From Trinickia fusca (GTDB lineage Bacteria > Pseudomonadota > Gammaproteobacteria > Burkholderiales > Burkholderiaceae): 64,000 bases of DNA. Positions 26,134-35,360 of this stretch are shown here, piece by piece. Position numbers and translations under genes: made by a program. How positions within the stretch are numbered: the stretch's first letter is position 1; each line of letters opens with the position of its first letter. Location: positions 79,049-143,048 of the forward strand of contig NZ_RBZV01000004.1 of assembly GCF_003628145.1 (NCBI RefSeq), given 5' to 3'. The notes under the pieces were generated by a model. It was not told the DNA's origin, searched no databases, and worked only from the letters and a program-made list of their open reading frames with translations.

Positions 26134-27561
26134 TCAACGCGAAATCCGCTCCAGCGCCAAGCCCTTGGTTCTCGGCCCGAGGAACCCGATCACCGCCATG
26201 ACGATCGCCATTGCGCCGGCAACGAACACGAACACGCCGGCCGTCCCGAAGCCCTTCAATACCGCAGCAATCGCAAACGACGTGAAGATCGCCGAGAATC
26301 GGCTCCATGAGTAGACGAAGCCGACCGCCCGTGCGCGCAGCGCCGTCGGAAACAGTTCGGCCTGATAGGCGTGGAAGCTGTACGACATGATGTTGTTCGC
26401 GAGCGTGAGCCCGATGCCGAGCGCCACGAGTGCCCATGCCGCGAAGCTGTGACTGAACAGCAGCCCACAGACGATCGCTGTGCCCGACATCGCCACGATG
26501 ACGGACTTGCGCTCGAACCGGTCGGCGATCAAGAGCCCGATCAGCGGCCCAACCGGCGCGGCCAGCGCGATCAGGCTCGAGTACATGAGGCTCGTCGTAA
26601 TCGTGATGCCTTGTTTGATCAGCAGTGTCGGCACCCAGTTCGCGAACCCGTAGAACCCGACCGTCTGAAACACATTGAAGATGGTCAGCATCAGCGTGCG
26701 CGTCCGATACGGCGGCACCCACATGTCCTTGAAGCCGCCGTGCCCGGCCACCGGCTCAGCGGGTGCGGGAAGCGGCAACGGACGACCGTACTCGGCCTCG
26801 ACCTTGGCCTCGAGCATACGCAGCACGCGGTCCGCTTCCTCGACGCGGCCTTGCTGCGCCAGCCAACGCGGACTCTCCGGCAGCGCGCGGCGAATCCACC
26901 AGACGAAGATCGCACCGTGCGCACCGATCAACACGACCCAACGCCAACCGTCGAGCCCAAGCGGCGAGTGCGGCACGAGCAGATAGGCGAGAAACGCGAC
27001 CACCGGCACGGCGGAAAAACCGACCGCCTGCTCGCACGCAAACGCACGCCCACGAATGCGCTTCGGCACGAGCTCGGAGATGTATGTGCCGATCGTCACC
27101 ATCTCCACGCCAAGCCCCAGCCCCACGACGAAACGCCAGAAATTGAGCGCACCCGCGGTGTCCTGGAATGCCATCACGACGTTGGCGGCCGTGTACCACA
27201 GCAGCGACCACGTGAAAATCGCGCGGCGCCCGAATCGATCGGCAAGAAAGCCGCATGCGATCGTTCCGATGAATAGGCCCGCGAACAATGCGGCGATGAA
27301 ACTGGCCACGCCGGTCGTGCCGAACAGGCCGTGCGTCGTCACCGTCAGCACGCCGCTCTTGACGAGGCCTGGAGCGATATAGCCGCTATAGAGCAGGTCG
27401 TACAGCTCGAAGAAAAAACCCAGACTCAGCAGTACGACGTATTTCCAGATACTCCGCGTGGCGGGCAAACGATCGAGCCTCGCCCCAATGGAGCCGGCAT
27501 CGAGCGTGGCGTCGGGCAGCATCGCCGCGGAGGTTTGCGGGAGAGGTTGGGTCGAAGCCAT
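26134..27561 (-). CDS. MFS transporter, sugar/metabolite:H+ symporter type
   Basis: Product of 475 residues with 12 predicted membrane helices and the long central loop of the sugar-porter/metabolite-symporter families. Motif signatures GFLADRFGRR (about 105-114), PESPRWL (about 228) and ADRFERK in the second half are clear. These families import sugars, aromatic acids, niacin or dicarboxylates with protons. No catabolic genes sit next to it, so the substrate cannot be set. AGGAG lies about 11 bp before the ATG. Confidence 0.88.
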   Translation of the reverse strand: MASTQPLPQTSAAMLPDATLDAGSIGARLDRLPATRSIWKYVVLLSLGFFFELYDLLYSGYIAPGLVKSGVLTVTTHGLFGTTGVASFIAALFAGLFIGTIACGFLADRFGRRAIFTWSLLWYTAANVVMAFQDTAGALNFWRFVVGLGLGVEMVTIGTYISELVPKRIRGRAFACEQAVGFSAVPVVAFLAYLLVPHSPLGLDGWRWVVLIGAHGAIFVWWIRRALPESPRWLAQQGRVEEADRVLRMLEAKVEAEYGRPLPLPAPAEPVAGHGGFKDMWVPPYRTRTLMLTIFNVFQTVGFYGFANWVPTLLIKQGITITTSLMYSSLIALAAPVGPLIGLLIADRFERKSVIVAMSGTAIVCGLLFSHSFAAWALVALGIGLTLANNIMSYSFHAYQAELFPTALRARAVGFVYSWSRFSAIFTSFAIAAVLKGFGTAGVFVFVAGAMAIVMAVIGFLGPRTKGLALERISR

Positions 27562-27695
27562 AGGGTTCGCGTCTCCTGTGGTTTTGATTGATATGCCGGC
27601 CGCGAAGAAGCACGGTGGAGGGAATCTGGATTCTAAATGGCTACTGAGCCGCCCAGTTGGAGATTGCCCACGCAGACGACCCGCGCGCGATCATT

Positions 27696-30600
27696 TCAGA
27701 CAGTGCCCGCGGGCTGCTGCTTCCCGCATGCACCCGGACGCAATGCCGCCATCCGCCTCTCGAGCATGTCGTCGAGCCGCTCGACATCGGCGACGATCGC
27801 TTGCGCCAGCGCCTGCAGCGGCAGGCCGTCCCGCTCCCGATGCTCCGCTTCGCGGCATGCTCCTTCGAGCACCGATGCGCCGATCAGCCGAATCCCGCCG
27901 CGCAGGTGATGCAACGCGGCGCTGAAACGCGAGCGATCGTCGTCGGCAACCGCCTGCCGCAACACGACGAGATCGTCGCGGTTCGCTTTCGCAATCATGC
28001 TGAGCAGCTTGATCTCCGACGACGTATCGCCGCCCACGATCCGCTCGATCGCCGAGGAATCGATCCAGCCCTCGATCGTTGCCCGTGCATCGATCGGATG
28101 TTGCAGGTGCGCAGGCTGCTGTTCTTCTCCTGGCGACGGCCGCAGCGGCGACGGATGACCGAGCAAGGCCGACAACTGGTTGGCAAGCATGGCGAGCCCC
28201 AAGGGCTTCGTGACGCACAGGTCCATGCCGGCGTCGAGCCCCGCGTGCAAGGTTTCCTGTTGCACGTTGGCGGTGCAGCCGATCACGATGGTCCTATCAC
28301 GGCCCGATGCGGCCTCCGCGGCGCGAAGCTCGCGCGTCAGCTCATAACCGGTCATGTCCGGCATGAAGCAATCGGTCATGACGACGTCGAACTGCCCGGA
28401 TGACCAACGTGCCAAAGCCTCGCGCGCACCTTCCGCGCAGGTCACGCCGAAACCCAGATACGCGAGCTGACGCGACAGCACGAATCGATTGGCCGGATGG
28501 TCGTCGACGATCAACGCCGAGCGGGAGGAGAATGCGTCACGCAAGCTACCGACGGGCTCGGCGTTCAACTCTTGTGCCTTGCCAAGCATGGCGTGAGGCA
28601 CGCGCAACGCAATGTCGATGGTCGTCCCCTCGCCCGGTGCGCTCGCCAACGTCAACGTGCCGCCCATCAGCTCGACGAGCCGCCGGCAAATCGACAGGCC
28701 CAGGCCGCTGCCGCCGAATCGCACGGCGACCGTCGCGTCAGCCTGGGCAAACGGCTGGAACAGCTTCGCCTGGTCTTCCGTCGAAATGCCGATGCCGGTA
28801 TCGGAGATGCGAAGATCGATGCGAACCTGCTCATGCTCGCGCTCGTCTTGCCGGATCGTGGCGATCAGCGAAACCTCCCCAGCCTCGGTGAACTTCACGG
28901 CATTCGACAGCAGGTTGCTCAGAATCTGACGCAAGCGCACGGGGTCGATCAGCGCGCCGAGACGTTGCGGACTGTCGACGTGCACGTTCAAGCGAAGGTG
29001 CTTCTGCCGCGCAAGTCCGCCGAACACCGTCGCGACGCTGCGCACGAGCGCGTCGCAATCGGTCGGCTCAGCTGATAATTCGAGCTTGCCCGACTCGATC
29101 TTGGACAAATCGAGAATGTCCTCGATCAGCGACAGCAGCGCGCGCGCCGAATCATGCGCCGCGTCGATCGACTCGGACTGCGCGTCAACCGTTCCGCGCG
29201 TCTCTCTGAGCAGCTCCAGCACGCCGAGCACCGCATTCATCGGCGTGCGGATTTCGTGGCTCATCGTGGCGAGAAACGTCGACTTGGCCCGGTTCGCATC
29301 TTCGGCGGACCGCATCGCAGCCCGCATGTCGGCCTCCGCCGCCTTTCGCCGCCTGATCTGCCTGCGTAGCGCGTGATTCCAAACGAAGAACAGCGCAGCC
29401 AGCGACACCGCGCCCAGTATGAGCATCAAAATGAGAGGCCGCCGCCGGTCCCACGTCGTCAGCGCGTGACGCGAGAACTGCCACCGGTTATGCAACTGGT
29501 CCATGCGCGTCAGCGGAATCGCGGCCAACGCCTTGTCGAGAATCGCGACGAGCGCGGCGTCCCCAGGCCGGACAGCAAAGGCCACACCGGCATTCGGCAT
29601 GCCCGTGCGGCCGACGATGGCCAGGCTCGAGCGAAACTGCGTGCTGATGATGTAATTGGCGGTAGCAAGGTTCGTGACCAGCGCGTCGGCCTTGCCCGCC
29701 GCGACGAGACTGGCCGCGGACCAAATGTCGTGCGCGGCAACCACCGAGACCCCGAGCCCTTCCAACGCCGTGTTGCGCTTCGTCAGGTGCGGCCCCAATG
29801 CAATCTTCATGCCCCGCAGCGACGCCAGGTCGCGGTACTCGCGCCCCGGGCGCGCAACGATCACGTCGGGCGTCGACGAATAAGGCTGCGACCATCGCCA
29901 GTCACGCAGTGCCGCTTCGCCGGGCACGGAAGCGATCAGCATCGTCGTGTCGCCCCGGTTCGCGCGCGAAGCATCGATATCGATGTCGGCGAGGACAGGC
30001 TGGAATCGCAGGCCCGTTTGCGCGGCGATCAGGTCCAGCAGATCGACGCCGAACCCCATCACCGTGCCATCTTCGTTGTCGATGACGAACGGCGGATGGT
30101 CGTGGGTCACCTGGTACTTGACGACCGGGTGCTGCGCGATCCATGCGCGTTCGGCGGGTGTCAGAACCAACGTTCCCTTGAACGCGTAATGTGCGCCGAG
30201 CCCCTCCCAACGCGTGCGGATCACGGCCTTGACTTCGCTCGATATTCCGCTCAGCGCGTTGTCCAGCAATTGCACCAACGCCTCGTTGCCGCTTGCGGAC
30301 GCAAAGCGGAACTCATCGACATGAACGGGCGCAAAATTCGTCACACTGACGTTCAACAGCTGGCGCTGCTCGATCAGATAGCTGATGATCGTCGCGTTAC
30401 CCAAGCAGGCCTGTGCCTGCCCGAATGCCACCGCGTCGAGCGCGGCCGACAATGACGGCAGCGCCAGCAAGCGCATATCGGGGTAGGCGCGTTCGAGAAA
30501 AGCTTCGTTCACCGAACCTTTTTCGTACGCGAGTACATGATCGCCAGCATCAGCGCGAATCGCATAGTTCGGATTGTCCGCCCGTGTCGCAACGACGAAC

Positions 30601-31040
30601 TTGTTGCCCAAATACGGCTCGCTATAGCTCAGACGTGGGCCGTCACGCGAGCGCCGTGCCGCGGTCGCGATGTCGATTCGGCCCTGTTGCAGCGCCTCGA
30701 TCAATGCGCGACGGTCGGCAAAAGCGGCCACTTCGACGCGCACACGCAGCGCCGCTTCGACGATGCCCAGATACTCGGCAGAAATGCCCTCGTAATTGCC
30801 CGCGCCGTCGATCATGTCGAGCGGCCCGGCCTCGTCGGTCGCTACCACGCCTACGCGCAGCACGCCATGATGCCGCGCCAGCCATTCGCGCTGCGTGTTC
30901 GACAGACGCAGTGCAGGCACTTCGTCGTGCCAATGCGAGACCAGCTGTATGGCCGGCGCCGGCCACGCCTCGCCCGGTAGGCAAAGCGCCGACGCGACGA
31001 CCCAGATCCACGCAAGCAAGCTCGATCGGCAACGAATCAT
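27696..31040 (-). CDS. BvgS/EvgS-like hybrid sensor histidine kinase (phosphorelay)
   Basis: Product of 1114 residues. Signal sequence about 1-28; two periplasmic Venus-flytrap (SBP_bac_3) domains, about 60-285 and 300-525; one membrane helix about 535-555; HisKA with His595 in MSHEIRTPMN; HATPase_c about 700-815; receiver about 840-960 with Asp890 in VVMTDCFMP; Hpt about 995-1095 with candidate His1044 (HHLRG). This is the unorthodox BvgS/EvgS architecture, but only about 35 residues separate the membrane helix from HisKA, so no PAS domain fits, unlike Bordetella BvgS. I chose ATG 31038-31040 (MIRCRSSLLAW) because upstream sequence overlaps the regulator gene in another frame. It sits 17 bp after the partner response regulator. 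Ligand unknown. Confidence 0.93.
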   Translation of the reverse strand: MIRCRSSLLAWIWVVASALCLPGEAWPAPAIQLVSHWHDEVPALRLSNTQREWLARHHGVLRVGVVATDEAGPLDMIDGAGNYEGISAEYLGIVEAALRVRVEVAAFADRRALIEALQQGRIDIATAARRSRDGPRLSYSEPYLGNKFVVATRADNPNYAIRADAGDHVLAYEKGSVNEAFLERAYPDMRLLALPSLSAALDAVAFGQAQACLGNATIISYLIEQRQLLNVSVTNFAPVHVDEFRFASASGNEALVQLLDNALSGISSEVKAVIRTRWEGLGAHYAFKGTLVLTPAERAWIAQHPVVKYQVTHDHPPFVIDNEDGTVMGFGVDLLDLIAAQTGLRFQPVLADIDIDASRANRGDTTMLIASVPGEAALRDWRWSQPYSSTPDVIVARPGREYRDLASLRGMKIALGPHLTKRNTALEGLGVSVVAAHDIWSAASLVAAGKADALVTNLATANYIISTQFRSSLAIVGRTGMPNAGVAFAVRPGDAALVAILDKALAAIPLTRMDQLHNRWQFSRHALTTWDRRRPLILMLILGAVSLAALFFVWNHALRRQIRRRKAAEADMRAAMRSAEDANRAKSTFLATMSHEIRTPMNAVLGVLELLRETRGTVDAQSESIDAAHDSARALLSLIEDILDLSKIESGKLELSAEPTDCDALVRSVATVFGGLARQKHLRLNVHVDSPQRLGALIDPVRLRQILSNLLSNAVKFTEAGEVSLIATIRQDEREHEQVRIDLRISDTGIGISTEDQAKLFQPFAQADATVAVRFGGSGLGLSICRRLVELMGGTLTLASAPGEGTTIDIALRVPHAMLGKAQELNAEPVGSLRDAFSSRSALIVDDHPANRFVLSRQLAYLGFGVTCAEGAREALARWSSGQFDVVMTDCFMPDMTGYELTRELRAAEAASGRDRTIVIGCTANVQQETLHAGLDAGMDLCVTKPLGLAMLANQLSALLGHPSPLRPSPGEEQQPAHLQHPIDARATIEGWIDSSAIERIVGGDTSSEIKLLSMIAKANRDDLVVLRQAVADDDRSRFSAALHHLRGGIRLIGASVLEGACREAEHRERDGLPLQALAQAIVADVERLDDMLERRMAALRPGACGKQQPAGTV

Positions 31041-31057
31041 CAACGTTCGCTCGTTCG

Positions 31058-31675
31058 CTAAATGAGGTGATGCGCCTTGGCGAAAGCCGCCAGATCGACG
31101 ACGTTCGTCAAGCCGAGCTTCGCCAGAATATTGCTCTTGTGCGTGCTGATGGTTTTGTTGCTCAGCGAGAGCGTTTCGCCGATTTCCTTGTTGCTGCGGC
31201 CTTGCGCGAGGTAGCGCAGCACGGCGCGTTCGCGCTCCGTCAGCATGGCGAGCGGCCCCTCGGCAGACTCGCCCGCGGCGGCCGCGTTGACGATCGCCGG
31301 AAAGCAATTGAATCCCGCTACCGCCGCTCTGGCCGCGCTGGCGATGTGCGACGCATCCTCGCTCTTGCTCACGTAGCCGTTCGCGCCGACCGCCTGGCAG
31401 CGCACCGCGTGCAACTCGGGCGGATAGGAAGACATGACGAGAATCTTGACGACGTCGTCGGTGGCTCGCACGCGCCGGATCAGATCGAAGCCGTTGAGAC
31501 CGGGAATGTCGAGATCGATGATCAACAGATCCGGCCGCAATTCCCGATAGCACTTCAAGCCCTCGCTGCCGTCGTTGGCGGAACCGACGACTTTCATGTC
31601 GGGCTCACGCTCGAGAATACTGGTCAGCGCGAAGACCATGGCGGGGTGGTCGTCGACGAGCACGACACGATGCAT
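31058..31675 (-). CDS. BvgA/EvgA-like response regulator
   Basis: Product of 205 residues, close to BvgA (209). Receiver with D8/D9 and phosphoacceptor D54 in LIIDLDIPGLNG; LuxR-type HTH at about 140-200 (LTERERAVLRYLAQGRSNKEIG). I chose ATG 31673-31675, preceded by AAGGAG at 6 bp, over a TTG two codons upstream. It is encoded immediately upstream of the BvgS-like kinase, which should phosphorylate it through the relay. It transcribes away from the OmpR/kinase pair across 375 bp. Confidence 0.93.
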   Translation of the reverse strand: MHRVVLVDDHPAMVFALTSILEREPDMKVVGSANDGSEGLKCYRELRPDLLIIDLDIPGLNGFDLIRRVRATDDVVKILVMSSYPPELHAVRCQAVGANGYVSKSEDASHIASAARAAVAGFNCFPAIVNAAAAGESAEGPLAMLTERERAVLRYLAQGRSNKEIGETLSLSNKTISTHKSNILAKLGLTNVVDLAAFAKAHHLI

Positions 31676-32050
31676 TGACAACTCCTTTGCAAGAGAACGA
31701 CTCGAGCGGCCCCGCGCCGGTGATGATGAAGACGTTCGCGGAACGGTAGAGCCGTCATTTTACGATAGCGCACGCGTCAGACGAGCCGTGACCTCGTCCC
31801 AAAACTCGTACCGCCCCATCGTGCATCGAGACAGTAGCAGGGTTAGAAGCCAAGACGTCGAGCAACGCGAGCGAGGTCTTCATCGGAAACTTCCCAATTG
31901 CGACCCGACCTTACCCAATCGTCGCCTGGGACGTTACGCGCAAAGGGTTATTTTGTGACAATTCCCGTTGTCCGAATCTGCCGATGGACGAGTGCGCCGC
32001 AATCACGAAGATGCGGTGCCACCCACCGCTTTTTGCCTGCAAAGCAACCC
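31676..32050. other. Divergent promoter region between the BvgA-like and OmpR-like regulator genes
   Basis: 375 bp without a supported gene. It should contain promoters for both two-component operons. I see no convincing palindrome or repeat. Confidence 0.5.
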
Positions 32051-32728
32051 ATGTCCCGTGTACTGATCATAGAAGACGACGAAATTGCCGCCGCCGATAT
32101 TGCCGCGCCATTGACGGATCGAGGCTTCAGCACCGTATGGTGTCCCGATGGCCGGGAGGGACTGGCGCGGGCAATCAAGGACGAATACGACATCGTCACG
32201 CTCGACCGGATGCTGCCGGGAATCGACGGGCTCATGATCGTGACGGCGATGCGCGGCATCGGTGTCCAAACGCCTGTCCTGATGGTGAGTGCGCTCAGCG
32301 ACGTCGACAACCGTGTGCGTGGCCTGCGCGCAGGTGGCGACGACTACCTGACCAAGCCGTTCGATCCCGACGAGCTGATGGCGCGCATCGAGGTACTGTT
32401 GCGCCGCACGCAATCGTCGCCCGCCCCTACCGAGACGGCATTGCAGGTGGGGCCGCTCGCGCTCGATCTGATCACGCGCCAAGCGCGGCGCGACGGCAAG
32501 GAAATCACGTTGCTGCCCACCGAGTATCGCGTGCTCGAATTCATGATGCGCAACGCGCACCAGACGATTACACGCAGCATGTTGTTCGAGGCGGTATGGG
32601 GCTATCGCTTCGATCCTGGCACGAACGTGATCGACGTTCATATGCGCAGACTGCGGGCGAAGATCGAGCCCACGGGTAGCGCGCCGCTGATCCAGACCGT
32701 GCGCGGCTCCGGTTACCGTCTTGCCTGA
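32051..32728 (+). CDS. OmpR/PhoB-family response regulator
   Basis: Product of 225 residues. Receiver about 1-118 with D9/D10, phosphoacceptor D52 in TLDRMLPGIDG and K103 in LTKPFDP; winged helix about 130-225 (LLPTEYRVLEFMMRN...RGSGYRLA). I chose ATG 32051 (MSRVLIIEDDE), the domain start. The stop is 7 bp before the start of the histidine kinase, a tight two-gene operon. It resembles CusR/QseB-like metal or envelope regulators, but the signal is unknown. Confidence 0.93.
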   Translation: MSRVLIIEDDEIAAADIAAPLTDRGFSTVWCPDGREGLARAIKDEYDIVTLDRMLPGIDGLMIVTAMRGIGVQTPVLMVSALSDVDNRVRGLRAGGDDYLTKPFDPDELMARIEVLLRRTQSSPAPTETALQVGPLALDLITRQARRDGKEITLLPTEYRVLEFMMRNAHQTITRSMLFEAVWGYRFDPGTNVIDVHMRRLRAKIEPTGSAPLIQTVRGSGYRLA

Positions 32729-32735
32729 GGCTCGA

Positions 32736-34166
32736 ATGAAAGCGCTCGCCACCTCACCTGCCAAGGCTCCGCGGCTTGGTCGCTGGCACTCGACGACGTC
32801 ATGGCTGCTGTCGCTGTACGCCGTCATCTTCTCGCTGTCGGTGCTGCTGCTGCTCGGCTTCATCGGCGGGGCCGTGGTGACCGATATGCAGAGCAAGACG
32901 GACGCGGTACTCGGTTGGCAGTTCCTTTACTTCGACGCGCTGCCGGACAGCGCGCTGCGAGACGCGATTGCCGCCCGACTCGAGCGCGAGCATACGCGAC
33001 CGTCATACGCGGGCACCCGCTTGCACATGAACTACTACGGCCTGTTTGGGCCGGACGGCCGGCATCTCGCCGGCGACATCACGACGCTTCCGTCGGACGT
33101 AGCCGCCGTTGCGTCGGGCGAGACGCTCGATCGGACACTGTCGGTGATGCCTGAAGATCAGCCGCCCGTCGTACGCGCCATGGCGCGCAAACGCGCGGAC
33201 GGAAGCATGCTCGTCATCGCCCGCAGCCTGGCCGCCGTACGGGAATTTCGTAAAACGGTCATCGAATCGCTGATTGGCGGCGGGCTGTTGTGTCTGCTCG
33301 CGGGTGTGGCCGGCGGCTACGCGTTGAGTTTACGTTTGCTCCGTCGAGTGAAAGAACTCAGGCGCGTGACCAAGCGCATTTCGCACGGCGATCTCGCGCA
33401 ACGCTTGCCCGTCGGCGGCCGGGACGAACTCGACATGCTGGCGCAGCTCGTCAATCACATGCTCGACGAAGTGGAGCGGCTGATGAACGAGGTCAAGGTG
33501 GCATGCGACGGTATCGCTCACGACTTGCGCACGCCGCTTGCACACCTGCACGGCGTGCTCGCACGCGCCACCGAGCGATCGAATGTGATCGGCGACGAGG
33601 CGATGTCGACGCTCATCGCCCGGGCAAGCGTCGAAACAGACAGTCTGCTGGCCCGCTTTCAAGCGATGCTGCGTATCTCGGAGATCGGCGCGTTGCAACG
33701 TCAGGGCGGGTTTGCATCCGTGCAGCTCGACACGATCCTCGCGGAGGTAGGCGAACTCTACGAGCCGGTCGCGGAAAACCGGTCAATCGGCTTTGCGATC
33801 GAACAGGAGCGGGTAGAGCCGGTTCACGGCGATCGTGCTCTGTTGTTCGAAATGTTCGTCAATTTGATCGATAACGCCATCAAGTTCACGCCCGACGGCG
33901 GCACGGTGCGCGTGGTACTCAAGCACACGCCCGCGGGGGCCCGCGTCGACGTGATCGACAGCGGCATCGGCATCGCGCCGCACGAACGCGAGGCCGTCCT
34001 GCAACGCTTCTATCGGGCCGACAGCGCGCGCCACATCGCGGGTTCGGGGCTGGGGCTCAGCGTCGTATCCGCCGTAGCGAGACTGCACGACTTTTCGATC
34101 CGTATCGAGGACGCGGCACCCGGTACGCGCGTGACGGTCGAATCGTGGTGCCACACGCTCGCGTAA
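32736..34166 (+). CDS. Sensor histidine kinase (EnvZ/CusS-type)
   Basis: Product of 476 residues. TM1 about 22-48, periplasmic sensor about 50-175, TM2 about 178-198, HAMP about 198-250, HisKA with His262 in IAHDLRTPL, HATPase_c about 350-470 (N box LIDNAIKF, DSGIGI, GSGLGL). The ATG at 32736 is preceded by GAGG, 5 bp away; a TTG at 32721 overlapping the regulator gene is the alternative. Partner of the OmpR-like regulator encoded just upstream. Confidence 0.92.
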   Translation: MKALATSPAKAPRLGRWHSTTSWLLSLYAVIFSLSVLLLLGFIGGAVVTDMQSKTDAVLGWQFLYFDALPDSALRDAIAARLEREHTRPSYAGTRLHMNYYGLFGPDGRHLAGDITTLPSDVAAVASGETLDRTLSVMPEDQPPVVRAMARKRADGSMLVIARSLAAVREFRKTVIESLIGGGLLCLLAGVAGGYALSLRLLRRVKELRRVTKRISHGDLAQRLPVGGRDELDMLAQLVNHMLDEVERLMNEVKVACDGIAHDLRTPLAHLHGVLARATERSNVIGDEAMSTLIARASVETDSLLARFQAMLRISEIGALQRQGGFASVQLDTILAEVGELYEPVAENRSIGFAIEQERVEPVHGDRALLFEMFVNLIDNAIKFTPDGGTVRVVLKHTPAGARVDVIDSGIGIAPHEREAVLQRFYRADSARHIAGSGLGLSVVSAVARLHDFSIRIEDAAPGTRVTVESWCHTLA

Positions 34167-34218
34167 CCGCGACCTCCCGAGCGACTGAACCACTTGACGA
34201 TAGCAGGAACACCTTCGA

Positions 34219-34953
34219 ATGCGCACACTGTTCATCTCCCGCCGGCAGCCAGAGTCCGACTGGCTCGAACACGCACTGCGTGAAAGCGCGCACAGCGTAC
34301 AACGCATCGAAGAAATCCGTGACGGCGTTTTTCTCGCCGGGCAGGAATATTTCAATTTCCTCATCGTGATGGCGCTCGAGCCGTCCACGTATCCGTCTCT
34401 GCTTGCCGCCGTGGAGCCGCTGTCGGTCGCCGGTCGCGGCGCCATACTGGTTGCCCTGCTGGGGCCCTCCACCGCTCGTGATCGCTCACGCATACTGCGT
34501 GCGGGCGCGGATGCCTGCTTCAGCCAGCCGCATTCGTTTCTCGAGTTGCACGAGCACCTGCAAGCACTGCGCCGCCTGCGCCTCGCGCAGAATCGTGACG
34601 CCGGCATCGCGCAACACGATTTGCTCGAACTCGATGCGAAGACGCGCGAGCTCCGGTCTGATGACCGGCGTATCGCACTGACGCAGCGCGAATTCATGGT
34701 GATCGAATGCCTGTTGCGCGAGCCGGGTGTCCCCGTGTCGCGCGCGCAGTTGATCGGTTACGCATGGCCCGAATCGGACGATGCGGACCCGGCCAGCGTC
34801 AATTTCATCGTGTCCCGGCTGCGTCGCAAGCTCGCGCGCGACCTGCCGCGGGTGAGGATCGACACGGTCAGCCATCACGGGTACCGCATCGTGCTGCTGC
34901 CGCCGCCTCCCGCCACACGGCGCTCGGAATATCGGCAGCCCACGCATGCGTGA
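34219..34953 (+). CDS. OmpR-type DNA-binding protein with degenerate receiver domain
   Basis: Product of 244 residues. The N-terminal half (1-115) has the length and strand pattern of a receiver, but where the phosphoacceptor Asp should be it reads FNFLIVMALEP (about 46-55), and the N-terminal acidic pair is replaced by SRR. It is therefore unlikely to be phosphorylated in the normal way. The winged helix (about 135-232: LTQREFMVIECLLREPG...VSHHGYRIV) looks intact. It lies 52 bp after the kinase and may be in the same operon. Atypical response regulators of this sort act as constitutive or ligand-controlled regulators. Confidence 0.82.
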   Translation: MRTLFISRRQPESDWLEHALRESAHSVQRIEEIRDGVFLAGQEYFNFLIVMALEPSTYPSLLAAVEPLSVAGRGAILVALLGPSTARDRSRILRAGADACFSQPHSFLELHEHLQALRRLRLAQNRDAGIAQHDLLELDAKTRELRSDDRRIALTQREFMVIECLLREPGVPVSRAQLIGYAWPESDDADPASVNFIVSRLRRKLARDLPRVRIDTVSHHGYRIVLLPPPPATRRSEYRQPTHA

Positions 34954-34961
34954 GCCCCGCC

Positions 34962-35228
34962 TTACGGATTCTTGTAGAGGGTGGTGTTCAGACGCTCGAG
35001 CGAACCGTCCTGTTCGGCTTGAACGAGCTCTTGATAGACTTCGGCACGCGTCTTCCCCTTCAACGTATCGCCATACGGGACCGCCGCGGCGTCAGCTTGC
35101 GCCTTCGTCACGGCGGTGCCTTGGACGGCTGCCTGGGGCGCTTGATAGAGGCCGCCCTCCGATTGAGCGAACGCGGCGGTCGACGTAGCGGCAGCAATGA
35201 CGGACAGGGCGATCATCATCTTTTTCAT
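34962..35228 (-). CDS. Small exported DUF4148-type protein
   Basis: Product of 88 residues. Clear signal peptide MKKMMIALSVIAAATSTAAFA-Q, then a short mature domain containing the DUF4148 pattern (KTRAEVYQELVQAEQDGSLERL). These periplasmic proteins are abundant in Burkholderiaceae and have no defined function. It is convergent with the degenerate response regulator (8-bp gap). Confidence 0.85.
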   Translation of the reverse strand: MKKMMIALSVIAAATSTAAFAQSEGGLYQAPQAAVQGTAVTKAQADAAAVPYGDTLKGKTRAEVYQELVQAEQDGSLERLNTTLYKNP

Positions 35229-35360
35229 GATATGGAATCCTAAACGTTAGTTGAAGAAATAACCGGATTCGAGAGCAGGAAGATCGGCTTCCCGATTCGG
35301 TTGATAGTGAGAATAAGCGTCGGCCCGCTGCGGGCACGTGAGCCGAACATTAAAAAAAAT

